Below are positions 1 through 6,348 of a stretch of DNA of 9,647 nt, piece by piece. Position numbers and translations under genes: made by a program. The stretch is from Chitinophagaceae bacterium (GTDB lineage: Bacteria > Bacteroidota > Bacteroidia > Chitinophagales > Chitinophagaceae), in assembly GCA_947463755.1 (NCBI GenBank), contig CANHUK010000033.1, positions 1 through 9,647 on the forward strand, written 5' to 3'. The notes beneath the pieces were generated by a model. The model had not been told where the DNA came from and ran no database searches. It saw only the letters and a list, made by a program, of their open reading frames with translations. Every line of letters begins with the position of its first letter. Positions within the stretch are counted from its first letter, which is position 1.

Positions 1-891
1 GAGGATATTGACACCCCCGCCATCAGTACCGACCCATAATCTGCCCCGGCCATCAAAACAGAGACTGAGCACCTCCGCTGCATTCAGCCCGCTTCCGTAA
101 GTGTAGCGTCGCTGCCAGCTGTTCGTCGCTGTCGCATAAAGTTGAAGGCCGTCATCCGTACCCATCCAGATGCCGCCCCGCCCGTCTGGCAGCATCGCAT
201 TAGCGGCGCGGGGCGATCGGTTGACCAAAACCAGTTGTCCACTGCCGGCATCATACCTGCACAGTCCTATGTCCTGAACGAATATCCAGACCCGATCGCC
301 ATCCTGACAAAACGAGCGGACATGATAACCGAAGATCTTACCCGTCTCGGCCACGATCGGCACCTGCACCGCAAATGAATCCTGATGGCGCTTCAACAGA
401 AACCCCCAGCCAATGGTGGCGATCAAAAGATTCCCTTGCTGATCCGACTGAATGGCATTGGCACTGACAGGGAGGCGGCCGGGCGTCTTGGCGTAGTTGG
501 GGCGGATAAGCAGCGGATGGAACGAAGCACGGATCGGATCATATTTTACCACACCCTGGCCGGTCCCCACCCACAGATTATTGAACCTGTCTTCATGAAG
601 CGAGTAAATGTAATTGTGTGGAAGGGAAAGTGAATCATTGAGGCGGTTCCGAAAAACACGGAACTCCCTTCCATCATACCTGTTCAGTCCGTCATAGGTT
701 CCCAGCCAAATGAACCCCTGTCGATCCTGTATGACACACCGGACTGAATTATTCGAAAGTCCCTGAGAAATACCGAATCTGTTGACGGGCGGCAATGGCT
801 CCCCGGCGGCCGGAATGACGAGGGCGGCCGCCATCAGGCATGCGCCGATCAGGCGTATCAGGCATCGGACGTGGGAAGTACTGCTTTTCAT
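1..891 (-). CDS. Two-component-regulator propeller protein, N-terminal part (probable HTCS hybrid sensor), truncated by window edge
   Basis: The open frame runs from an ATG at 891 to the window edge with no stop, giving 297 residues of a longer protein. Residues about 11-31 are a hydrophobic signal or anchor segment. The rest is a chain of short propeller repeats of the type D-x-x-G-x-(I/L)-W-x-G-T-x-x-G-L: FIWLGTYDGLNRY at 60-72, NLWVGTGQGVVKY at 105-117, GGIWMGTDDGLQLY at 239-252, and RLWVGTDGGGVNIL at 284-297, with weaker copies near 155-165 and 198-214. This is the signature of the periplasmic sensor domain of Bacteroidota hybrid two-component systems, which bind oligosaccharides and carry a C-terminal histidine kinase, receiver and AraC-type DNA-binding domain. 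Those domains would lie beyond base 1, so the HTCS call is inferred. A propeller protein with another output domain remains possible. The ATG is only 8 bases after the stop of the sialidase-like gene, which implies co-transcription. Confidence 0.88.
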   Translation of the reverse strand, partial: MKSSTSHVRCLIRLIGACLMAAALVIPAAGEPLPPVNRFGISQGLSNNSVRCVIQDRQGFIWLGTYDGLNRYDGREFRVFRNRLNDSLSLPHNYIYSLHEDRFNNLWVGTGQGVVKYDPIRASFHPLLIRPNYAKTPGRLPVSANAIQSDQQGNLLIATIGWGFLLKRHQDSFAVQVPIVAETGKIFGYHVRSFCQDGDRVWIFVQDIGLCRYDAGSGQLVLVNRSPRAANAMLPDGRGGIWMGTDDGLQLYATATNSWQRRYTYGSGLNAAEVLSLCFDGRGRLWVGTDGGGVNIL

Positions 892-899
892 AGGTACTG

Positions 900-2111
900 T
901 TAGGGCTGGATCCGCCGATCCGTCAGCTTTCGGAAACTTCGGATGCGATGAAAGGTGACATGGTTGGCATCATGGGATCCATGGGTTTTTTCTCCGAATG
1001 CGGTGCGGACGGCGGTGATGATATCCCGACCATCGAATTGCCAGTCGGCATACTGGAAGCCATGCTGTCGGATATCAGGGCTATAGGCCACTGTGTAATG
1101 CATGTCCCAATTCCGGAGGTCTGCCGATGAAGAAAGTACCAGGGTATTGCGGGCGCGTTCAAGCCGATGGCCAAGTAACCTGGCTTTCTCTTTTTCAGTT
1201 TCGGGTGCATAGTTGGACAGGGTCCAGTACCGCCGGGAGACAGGATCGAACCGGATGACGAACTTCTTACAGGCGCCGGGCAAACGTATGAAATCCGAGG
1301 CCGGATCGAATTGTTGGGTCAGCCCATCTTTTGACACCCGAACCATTGCCGCAACATCATCCCCCTGATAATGAACCCGCAGGATGTTGTAGATAGCGCC
1401 ATCAGAGGCCGCTACAGCATTCCCCTCAAGCCATGCCTCATGTCCCCTGCGCCATCCGGTGTCGAACGAAAGCCTGTTGGACACCCGCCAGCTTCGGGCA
1501 TCGAGGAGATCGGCCGCCGTATCTGCACTCATCATGATCGACTGAAATTTACCCCAACCCTTGTCGGGCGTGTATTCCATCGCCCGCCAAATACGCCCCC
1601 CGGCGATGGCAACCGGCATGGGCGCGCAGTGATATCCCATGTCACCCTGCTTTCGCAGGAGCAGACCATGCTGCGCATCGGAGGGATCTGACCATGTCCG
1701 CCCTTCGTCATCCGACCGCCGGATGACACAGTCATTCACGCCGCCACGGGTACCAAAAGCATACAATACTCCGCGATGCAGGAACAGATTGCTCCAGTAC
1801 ATGCCATTCACCAAACTTCGTGACTGCCACGTCCGCCCCTTGTCGGATGAAACAAAATATCGGGAATGACCGGCTACCCCGTCTTTGTTGACGCCCGGCC
1901 CGAAGAAATCATGACTCACCATATAATCACCGGAGGGCAGAATGACGATGGAAGGCGACCCCAGATATGTTTGTTCAGAGGGAGAACGAGTGATGACAAC
2001 ACCAGGCGGATCGGATGACCTGGTCAGATGCGGGACACCCGCAGACAAACACAACAGCATCAGCAAGGCGGACAGACAAAAACCCGAAATCAGAAGTGGT
2101 CGTTGGCTCAT
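900..2111 (-). CDS. Secreted sialidase-like (BNR/Asp-box) beta-propeller protein
   Basis: This is a 403-residue protein with an N-terminal signal peptide: after MSQRP there is a hydrophobic stretch at about residues 6-25. Two Asp-box motifs of the sialidase/BNR fold are visible, SSDKGRTW at 88-95 and RSDDEGRTW at 132-140. Other conserved-looking blocks are YLGSPSIVILPSG (49-61), GYHCAPMPV (159-167), AWLEGNAV (226-233), a KKFVIRFDP strand (282-290), and a C-terminal GFQYADWQFDG...TAF (351-372). Annotation pipelines usually call such proteins exo-alpha-sialidase. The classic GH33 N-terminal Arg-Ile-Pro motif is not seen, however, so sialidase activity is doubtful; a different glycosidase or uronate-related activity is possible. 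The start was set at the ATG at 2111. An in-frame TTG at 2135 would add eight residues ahead of the signal peptide and is less likely. The HTCS-type gene follows after 8 bases, so the two are probably co-transcribed. Confidence 0.87.
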   Translation of the reverse strand: MSQRPLLISGFCLSALLMLLCLSAGVPHLTRSSDPPGVVITRSPSEQTYLGSPSIVILPSGDYMVSHDFFGPGVNKDGVAGHSRYFVSSDKGRTWQSRSLVNGMYWSNLFLHRGVLYAFGTRGGVNDCVIRRSDDEGRTWSDPSDAQHGLLLRKQGDMGYHCAPMPVAIAGGRIWRAMEYTPDKGWGKFQSIMMSADTAADLLDARSWRVSNRLSFDTGWRRGHEAWLEGNAVAASDGAIYNILRVHYQGDDVAAMVRVSKDGLTQQFDPASDFIRLPGACKKFVIRFDPVSRRYWTLSNYAPETEKEKARLLGHRLERARNTLVLSSSADLRNWDMHYTVAYSPDIRQHGFQYADWQFDGRDIITAVRTAFGEKTHGSHDANHVTFHRIRSFRKLTDRRIQP

Positions 2112-2200
2112 GGGGCGCACGGGAGATATTGACAAATGGCGAAATAGCCCATGTCAAATTATCGAATTCCCGGGGATGTCCGAAAAGAAAATGAATACCA

Positions 2201-2227
2201 CTCCGAAAATCCTTCGGAGCTACTCCG
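2201..2227 (-). promoter_or_regulatory. Overlapping alternative hairpins in the leader of the sialidase-like gene
   Basis: In the minus-strand RNA, CGGAG (2227-2223) can pair with CTCCG (2219-2215) around a three-base loop. The same CTCCG, extended to CTCCGAA (2219-2213), can instead pair with TTCGGAG (2207-2201) around a five-base loop. The two pairings exclude each other, and the second is followed by a T-rich stretch. This resembles an attenuator or switch layout, but no known riboswitch class or leader peptide is recognised, and short repeats can arise by chance. Confidence 0.3.
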
Positions 2228-2280
2228 TGAGATATCTGAAAGCAGTAGATAAACCGCCGCTGCCGCTGTAAGAAATATCG

Positions 2281-2303
2281 GAAACGAAATGGCGCTGCGC
2301 CAT
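2281..2303 (-). terminator. Possible weak terminator after the small secreted-protein gene
   Basis: Seventeen bases after the stop codon, the minus strand reads ATGGCG-CAG-CGCCAT (2303-2289), a 6-bp GC-rich stem with a three-base loop, followed by the T-rich but interrupted tail TTCGTTTC. This has the shape of an intrinsic terminator. The tail contains C and G, so efficiency would be low and read-through into the sialidase-like gene is plausible. Confidence 0.33.
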
Positions 2304-2319
2304 GAATACTGCGTCCGGA

Positions 2320-2823
2320 CTATTCGGATGCAGCGGCCTTGTCTGCCCTGTAATCAGCAAGGAGGGCGGGATCGATCTCCAAGGACTTGTGCCTGCCATC
2401 CACCAGGTCCTCTACATACAGCAATTCGCGCTCCGGATCAAAGATGAACCAGTCGTGGGTCTGATCCATGTCCACACATTCTCGGTACAGGCGAAACCGA
2501 TAGACCGGCGAAGGCGCGTCTGTACCCATCTCGGGGCCGGAATCAAATCCAAGCGTGAGTCCGGAAGCACCGGCAGATCGTCCGGCCGACCTCACCTGCT
2601 GTTGACAGTAATCTGTAGAGGCGATCATCCGCGCCAGGGTCAGCGCACGACGGGTCATCCCGGCTTCATCGTAGGCCTGGTATGGCAATCCTCCGATCTG
2701 CACCACGGCCGCGTCAGAAGACGACAGCTGGATAGAGGGGACCTCCGAGACCGGTCTTGCAGAACGCACGCAGGCTGTCTGGGTTGCGACAACGAAGAAG
2801 AACAAAAATGTCAGACGATTCAT
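2320..2823 (-). CDS. Small secreted protein or lipoprotein of unknown function
   Basis: This is a 167-residue protein with a short, strongly hydrophobic N-terminus (residues 4-14, rich in F, L and V), ending in ATQTAC with Cys18. Cys18 would be the lipidated residue of a lipoprotein, but the -3 residue is Gln rather than the usual Leu, so simple signal-peptidase-I export is also possible. The mature part has two further cysteines (73 and 116), a Gly/Ser-rich stretch at about 81-98, and a C-terminal segment WFIFDPERELLYVEDL (125-140) that looks like paired beta strands. I do not recognise the family. The gene follows the terminator of the uronate operon, so it probably has its own promoter. 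It sits 208 bases ahead of the sialidase-like ATG and may be the first gene of that transcription unit. The ATG at 2823 was chosen because it directly precedes the signal peptide. Confidence 0.72.
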   Translation of the reverse strand: MNRLTFLFFFVVATQTACVRSARPVSEVPSIQLSSSDAAVVQIGGLPYQAYDEAGMTRRALTLARMIASTDYCQQQVRSAGRSAGASGLTLGFDSGPEMGTDAPSPVYRFRLYRECVDMDQTHDWFIFDPERELLYVEDLVDGRHKSLEIDPALLADYRADKAAASE

Positions 2824-2841
2824 ATGGTGGCGCTTTGGATT

Positions 2842-2872
2842 GTAAAGTAAAGCGACCCGGGGGCTCCGTCAA
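2842..2872 (-). promoter_or_regulatory. Candidate promoter of the small secreted-protein gene
   Basis: On the minus strand, TTGAC (2872-2868) is followed after 18 bases by TACTTTAC (2849-2842), which lies 18 bases before the ATG at 2823. This partly matches the Bacteroidota pattern of TTTG or TTG at -33 and TAnnTTTG at -7. The -7 match is incomplete and the untranslated leader would be short. The call rests mainly on the position between a strong terminator and a new gene. Confidence 0.3.
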
Positions 2873-2898
2873 TAGCATTTCTGTCATTCTGTGAATTA

Positions 2899-2924
2899 TT
2901 AACACGGGTTTTGGAGCGTGTTAA
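2899..2924. repeat. Perfect 8-bp inverted repeat, candidate operator
   Basis: TTAACACG at 2899-2906 is repeated in inverted form as CGTGTTAA at 2917-2924 with a 10-base spacer. It lies between the terminator of the uronate operon and the candidate promoter of the next gene, about 26 bases upstream of the -33-like element. The symmetry, size and position suit a dimeric transcription factor site. It could instead form an RNA hairpin, but no T-run follows it on either strand, so a second terminator is unlikely. No regulator is identified. Confidence 0.4.
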
Positions 2925-2931
2925 GGACATG

Positions 2932-2957
2932 AAAAAAGGGCGCAATCACTTGCGCCC
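2932..2957 (-). terminator. Intrinsic (Rho-independent) terminator of the uronate operon
   Basis: On the minus strand, GGGCGCA (2957-2951), a six-base loop, TGCGCCC (2944-2938) and six T residues (2937-2932) form a textbook intrinsic terminator with a perfect 7-bp GC-rich stem. It lies 23 bases after the GH88 stop codon and marks the 3' end of the sulfatase-to-GH88 transcription unit. Confidence 0.9.
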
Positions 2958-2980
2958 TCATACATTTCAACCCATCCCGG

Positions 2981-4162
2981 TCACTTCACCTTCTTCACAA
3001 ACCTGCCTGCCCGGATCATCGCCTCCATATAATAATAATCCGCATAAATGATCGGCACATCAATATCCTTGCCCTGCGGCTTATTGCCGGTCGAATGCTG
3101 CAGCATCGCGTGGTTCATCCAGGGCTTCACATACCGGGGCGATGATAACTCATCCAGCATAGCCAATGCCGCATTGCGATAACGCAACTTCACTGCAGGC
3201 TCTTTGACCAGCGTGGCCAGCTCCAGCAGTCCGGATGCGACCACCGCTGCCGCAGATGCATCACGAGGAGCACTGGGGATCGCAGGGTCATCGAAATCCC
3301 AATAAGGGATGTTGTCGCAGGGTAACCGCTTCAGATACATGTCAGCCGCACGGCGGGCCGTTTGCAGAAAGACCGCATCGCCTGTCTCCCGCGCCACCAC
3401 GGTGAACCCATAAATGGCCCAGGCCTGACCGCGGGCCCACATGCTGCCGTCAGCATGACCCTGATGCGTCAGCATGCTGTCAGGCTGACCGGTGGCCGGG
3501 TCGAACCAAACCACATGCGCCGTGCTGCCATCCGGACGAAAATGCCCCTTCATCGTCGTGCGCGCATGCGCCACAGCGATGTCATACAACTTGCGACTGC
3601 CCCCGTTCTTCGAAGCCCAGAATAGCAATTCGAGGTTCATCATATTATCGACGATCACATGGTGGGGCCATCCCAGCGTCTTCACACGGTACGGCCATGA
3701 ACAGATCGACTGATACTTCGGATCGTACAACGTCGCCAATGAATCAGCCGCCCGCAGCATGACCTTCGCATAAGCCGGATCCTTCGCCAGCCTCAACGCA
3801 TTGCCGAAACTACAGGTGAACTGAAACCCGACATCGTGCGAATGTGGAGGTTTGTTCAACAACTCCGCCAGGATCCGGGTCGACTTGTCCGCCTCCTGTT
3901 TCCAGAAAGCATCCCCCGTCGCCTCGAACAGATACCACTGCGTACCCGCCCAGAACCCGCTCCGCCAATTACGGAATGAATCCAGCATCCACTCCTTCTT
4001 GCCATTGTCCACCGAAAACGGCGTCCGATACGGCGGATGAGCCTCCGCCACCGTGGCCTTCGCCTGAGATATCATCGTCTGGAGCAATGCCGCGTTCGTC
4101 TGCGCGCGCAATCCTCCCGCCAGCAACAGGACCGGCAGCCCTGCGAATAACCATCTGTTCAT
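2981..4162 (-). CDS. GH88 family unsaturated glucuronyl hydrolase, secreted
   Basis: This 393-residue enzyme of the GH88 (alpha/alpha)6-barrel family hydrates and cleaves the terminal 4,5-unsaturated uronic acid left by polysaccharide lyases, freeing a sugar that opens to a 5-keto-4-deoxyuronate. The signal peptide is clear: MNRW, then a hydrophobic stretch ending LRAQ at about residue 21. Family marks seen are SHDVGFQF (108-115) with Asp110, and VDNMMNLELLFWA (171-183) with Asp172; these match the two catalytic aspartates of characterised GH88 enzymes. Also present are HQGHADGSMWARGQAW (233-248) and the DASAAA block (301-306). The length is normal for the family. The ATG at 4162 was chosen because it begins the signal peptide; a frame extension to 4306 would overlap kduI. 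It lies 43 bases after kduI and is the last gene before the terminator. Substrate preference (sulfated or not, glucuronan or glycosaminoglycan) cannot be read from the sequence. Confidence 0.94.
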   Translation of the reverse strand: MNRWLFAGLPVLLLAGGLRAQTNAALLQTMISQAKATVAEAHPPYRTPFSVDNGKKEWMLDSFRNWRSGFWAGTQWYLFEATGDAFWKQEADKSTRILAELLNKPPHSHDVGFQFTCSFGNALRLAKDPAYAKVMLRAADSLATLYDPKYQSICSWPYRVKTLGWPHHVIVDNMMNLELLFWASKNGGSRKLYDIAVAHARTTMKGHFRPDGSTAHVVWFDPATGQPDSMLTHQGHADGSMWARGQAWAIYGFTVVARETGDAVFLQTARRAADMYLKRLPCDNIPYWDFDDPAIPSAPRDASAAAVVASGLLELATLVKEPAVKLRYRNAALAMLDELSSPRYVKPWMNHAMLQHSTGNKPQGKDIDVPIIYADYYYMEAMIRAGRFVKKVK

Positions 4163-4205
4163 ATCTGTCGTTCTTATGATTTGATTGATCCAACCGCCCG
4201 AAGAC

Positions 4206-5036
4206 TCAACGTACCTCAGGAATGCCCACCGGATCCATGTCGGTGAAGACCTGGTTTTCACCGGCCATCCCCCAGATGAATCCGTAGTTCGTCGTGCCCA
4301 CGCCAAAATGCATGCTCCACGGCGGCGAGATCACGGCCTCCAGGTTCGCCATCACCAAATGACGCGTCTCCTGGGGCTGACCCATGAAGTGCATCACCCG
4401 ATGCGCCGGATCCAGGTCGAAATAACAATACACTTCCATCCGACGCGTGTGCGTGTGCGGCGGGACAGAATTCCAGACACTGCCGGGTTCGAGGACCGTC
4501 AATCCCATCACCAATTGGCAACTGCGCATGCCATCCAGATGGATGTATTTGTAAATGGTCCGCCGGTTCGATGTGGAGATGTCACCCAGCTGCACCGGTG
4601 CCGCCTCCTCCTTGGTCATATGACGGTTCGGATATGATGCATGGGCCGGCGCCGACATCAGAAAGAACAAGGCCGGCTGATCAGCATGCTCACTCGTGAA
4701 CGTCACGTTACGTGTGCCTTTGCCCAGGTAGACACATCCCAACTTGTCGACATGATAAGTACCATCATCTGTCAGCACGTGACCACGCCCTCCAAGGTTG
4801 ATGATCCCCAGCTCCCGACGCTCCAGGAAATATTCCGCTTTCAACTCGTCATGACAGGGCAATACAATGGCAGCGGCCTTCGGCACCACTCCCCCGATGA
4901 TCACCCGGTCATAATGCGTGTACACCAGACTGATCTCGCCCGGTTTCATGAGTCCCTGCACTAAAAAATTGTCGCGCAGGGACGCCGTGTTCATCGTGGC
5001 CGTTTCCCGGGGACTCGATTCAAATCTGATCTCCAT
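4206..5036 (-). CDS. kduI: 5-dehydro-4-deoxy-D-glucuronate isomerase (KduI)
   Basis: KduI converts 5-keto-4-deoxyuronate (the open form of the unsaturated uronate) to 2,5-diketo-3-deoxygluconate in the cytoplasm, upstream of KduD in the 2-keto-3-deoxygluconate route. The 276-residue length and the cupin-like architecture fit the family. The start MEIRFESSPRE, followed by MNTASLRDNFLV, is the typical KduI N-terminus. The metal site is complete: His194 and His196 in PPHTHTRRMEVY, Glu201, and His243 in SMHFG, matching the zinc-binding His-His-Glu-His set of characterised KduI. There is no signal peptide, as expected for a cytoplasmic enzyme among secreted neighbours. The ATG at 5036 was chosen over a frame extension to 5108, which would overlap the lyase gene. 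The gene sits 43 bases after the lyase gene and 43 bases before the GH88 gene. Its presence implies that the polymer yields unsaturated uronates destined for the Kdu pathway. Confidence 0.96.
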   Translation of the reverse strand: MEIRFESSPRETATMNTASLRDNFLVQGLMKPGEISLVYTHYDRVIIGGVVPKAAAIVLPCHDELKAEYFLERRELGIINLGGRGHVLTDDGTYHVDKLGCVYLGKGTRNVTFTSEHADQPALFFLMSAPAHASYPNRHMTKEEAAPVQLGDISTSNRRTIYKYIHLDGMRSCQLVMGLTVLEPGSVWNSVPPHTHTRRMEVYCYFDLDPAHRVMHFMGQPQETRHLVMANLEAVISPPWSMHFGVGTTNYGFIWGMAGENQVFTDMDPVGIPEVR

Positions 5037-5079
5037 GTTTTTCTCATTGATTGTTTGAAAAGTTGGATCCGGGCCCGAC

Positions 5080-6294
5080 TCAGTAGAGCAAGGCAGCGGA
5101 TTTCGCAAAGGTACCGCTTGTCTCCTTTTTCAGGACATCCATGCAGTCATTGCAACCCATCCTGCGGAAAGACGCCCAAAGCAGCCCGAAGGCCGTCTCC
5201 GGCTGGAACGGCTTGATCTGAGGATGCTTCCATTCAGCTCTTCCGGAGAGATAGGGCAATAGATGATCCATCCCCCGGCGCATGGAGGCCCCTTTGGGAC
5301 CAGCATATGACCAAAGATCATCACCGGAACGTCTGGATAGTTCTGCGATCACAGAAAAGGCATGCATCACGAATACCGAATATCCGAGCGAGGTCGTGCG
5401 GGCCAGCTCCAGCGGAAATGACCCATCGGCCGATTGCTCTCTGTCCAACCTTGCCTGTGCATCCCGCAGGACCGATGCCGCCAGGGTTTTGTCCCCCACA
5501 TACTGGGCATATCCAAGACGCTGCGCCTCATACCATATTCCATGATTATTACGGGCATTACGCTCATCGATCCCGATCGGATGCGTCTGCATCCAGTCCA
5601 GAAATGCCCTCACCCAGGCCTGCATGCCCGCCTGATCCGCTGCTGTCCAATGTTTTGAGCCTTTTAATAATTGAAGGCCTTCCAGTGCAAACAGAAAATG
5701 ACGTGTCTCGATCAATCCCTCCGCACGGCCCTCCGTCACCCCTTTCACGGCCTGGCCGTATTTCATGTTCGGATTCATGCGCGTGGCCGTATCCAGGAAC
5801 CATGTGCGCAAAAGCCTTGCTGCATGCGCTGCATAGGCATCCTTCCCGGTGTAATGCCAGGCCAGAGACAGCCAGTAAACATTTTCGCAAAGCTTTGGCA
5901 TCTGTTCCTTGTCGGGATAATTCCGCACTTCCGGATTCACCACCCCGTCCTTTCGGATGTACGGCAATCCGTCAGGCTTCGCCGGATCCGGCCACCAGTA
6001 AGGTGCCAGGCTCATGAAGTCATGCTTGTCGCCACTCGGCGGCAGATCCTTTTTATCCATTACACTCACCGGCTTGAAAGCCAGCATCACATCCGCCCGC
6101 TTGACCAGCTGCGCAAGGGCAGCTTTGTGAACGGGATCCCCCTGCGCAATGGCCGTCCGCGCCGATGCCAGCACCGCAGCATCCACCGGCATCGGATCCG
6201 GCAGTGCCGACTGCGCAGCCAATCCATTCATGGTAAATGTAAAGGACAGGGTTGCCATGATCCGAGACACCTGCTTCAATATATTAGTATTCAT
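5080..6294 (-). CDS. Alginate-lyase-family polysaccharide lyase (PL38-like), secreted
   Basis: This 404-residue protein belongs to the alginate_lyase (PF05426-type) superfamily with an (alpha/alpha) barrel, most like PL38, whose known members cut glucuronan/cellouronate or alginate by beta-elimination. An N-terminal signal peptide ends near LAAQ (25-28). Family marks are FMSLAPYWWPDP (93-104), NYPDKEQMPKLCENVYWLSL (125-144), GRAEGLIETRHF (189-200), ERNARNNHGIWYEAQ (244-258) with the Asn-Asn-His (249-251) active-site region, and QPETAFGLLW (364-373). Its place between an esterase and KduI/GH88 argues for an extracellular or periplasmic lyase that makes unsaturated uronates for those enzymes. 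KduI rather than a DEH reductase next door favours a glucuronate-type substrate over alginate, but this is inference. The ATG at 6294 follows a 54-base AT-rich gap containing a tandem GTATAA repeat (6319-6330, plus strand). Confidence 0.88.
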   Translation of the reverse strand: MNTNILKQVSRIMATLSFTFTMNGLAAQSALPDPMPVDAAVLASARTAIAQGDPVHKAALAQLVKRADVMLAFKPVSVMDKKDLPPSGDKHDFMSLAPYWWPDPAKPDGLPYIRKDGVVNPEVRNYPDKEQMPKLCENVYWLSLAWHYTGKDAYAAHAARLLRTWFLDTATRMNPNMKYGQAVKGVTEGRAEGLIETRHFLFALEGLQLLKGSKHWTAADQAGMQAWVRAFLDWMQTHPIGIDERNARNNHGIWYEAQRLGYAQYVGDKTLAASVLRDAQARLDREQSADGSFPLELARTTSLGYSVFVMHAFSVIAELSRRSGDDLWSYAGPKGASMRRGMDHLLPYLSGRAEWKHPQIKPFQPETAFGLLWASFRRMGCNDCMDVLKKETSGTFAKSAALLY

Positions 6295-6348
6295 CGTCTT
6301 CTGTATCTTTAAACTAACGTATAAGTATAACCGAAAATTTCACAGGAT

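Larger units (their letters stand above)
2136..2319 (-). other. Intergenic leader between the small secreted-protein gene and the sialidase-like gene
   Basis: These 184 bases have no supported gene. Read on the minus strand they hold, in order, a GC-rich hairpin just after the upstream stop, a run of alternating GC-rich triplets, a pair of mutually exclusive hairpins at 2201-2227, a T-rich stretch at about 2180-2195, and an AT-rich segment with TTTGACAT (2151-2158) and ATTTG (2133-2137) shortly before the sialidase-like ATG. The last segment could be a promoter, but it does not match the Bacteroidota -7 consensus TAnnTTTG well. I therefore do not call one. Confidence 0.5.

Noticed and set aside
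142..633. Short plus-strand open frames in the first 650 bases
   Set aside because: They lie opposite the propeller protein, whose repeats are plainly coding on the minus strand.
2112..2135. Upstream TTG start for the sialidase-like gene
   Set aside because: It adds eight residues before a well-formed signal peptide that begins at the ATG at 2111; TTG starts are uncommon and nothing in the sequence favours it.
2302..2850. Plus-strand open frame of 182 residues opposite the small secreted-protein gene
   Set aside because: It shows no signal peptide or domain, whereas the minus-strand frame has a clean ATG and signal sequence.
4163..4306. Longer frame for the GH88 gene
   Set aside because: The extension overlaps the end of kduI by about 100 bases and puts 48 unlikely residues ahead of a clear signal peptide.
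5037..5108. Longer frame for kduI
   Set aside because: The extension overlaps the lyase gene, and the KduI family N-terminus begins at the ATG at 5036.
5307..6017. Plus-strand open frame of 236 residues opposite the lyase gene
   Set aside because: It is Pro/Ser/Arg-rich without a recognisable domain and lies wholly opposite a well-supported gene; long antisense frames are expected in GC-rich DNA.
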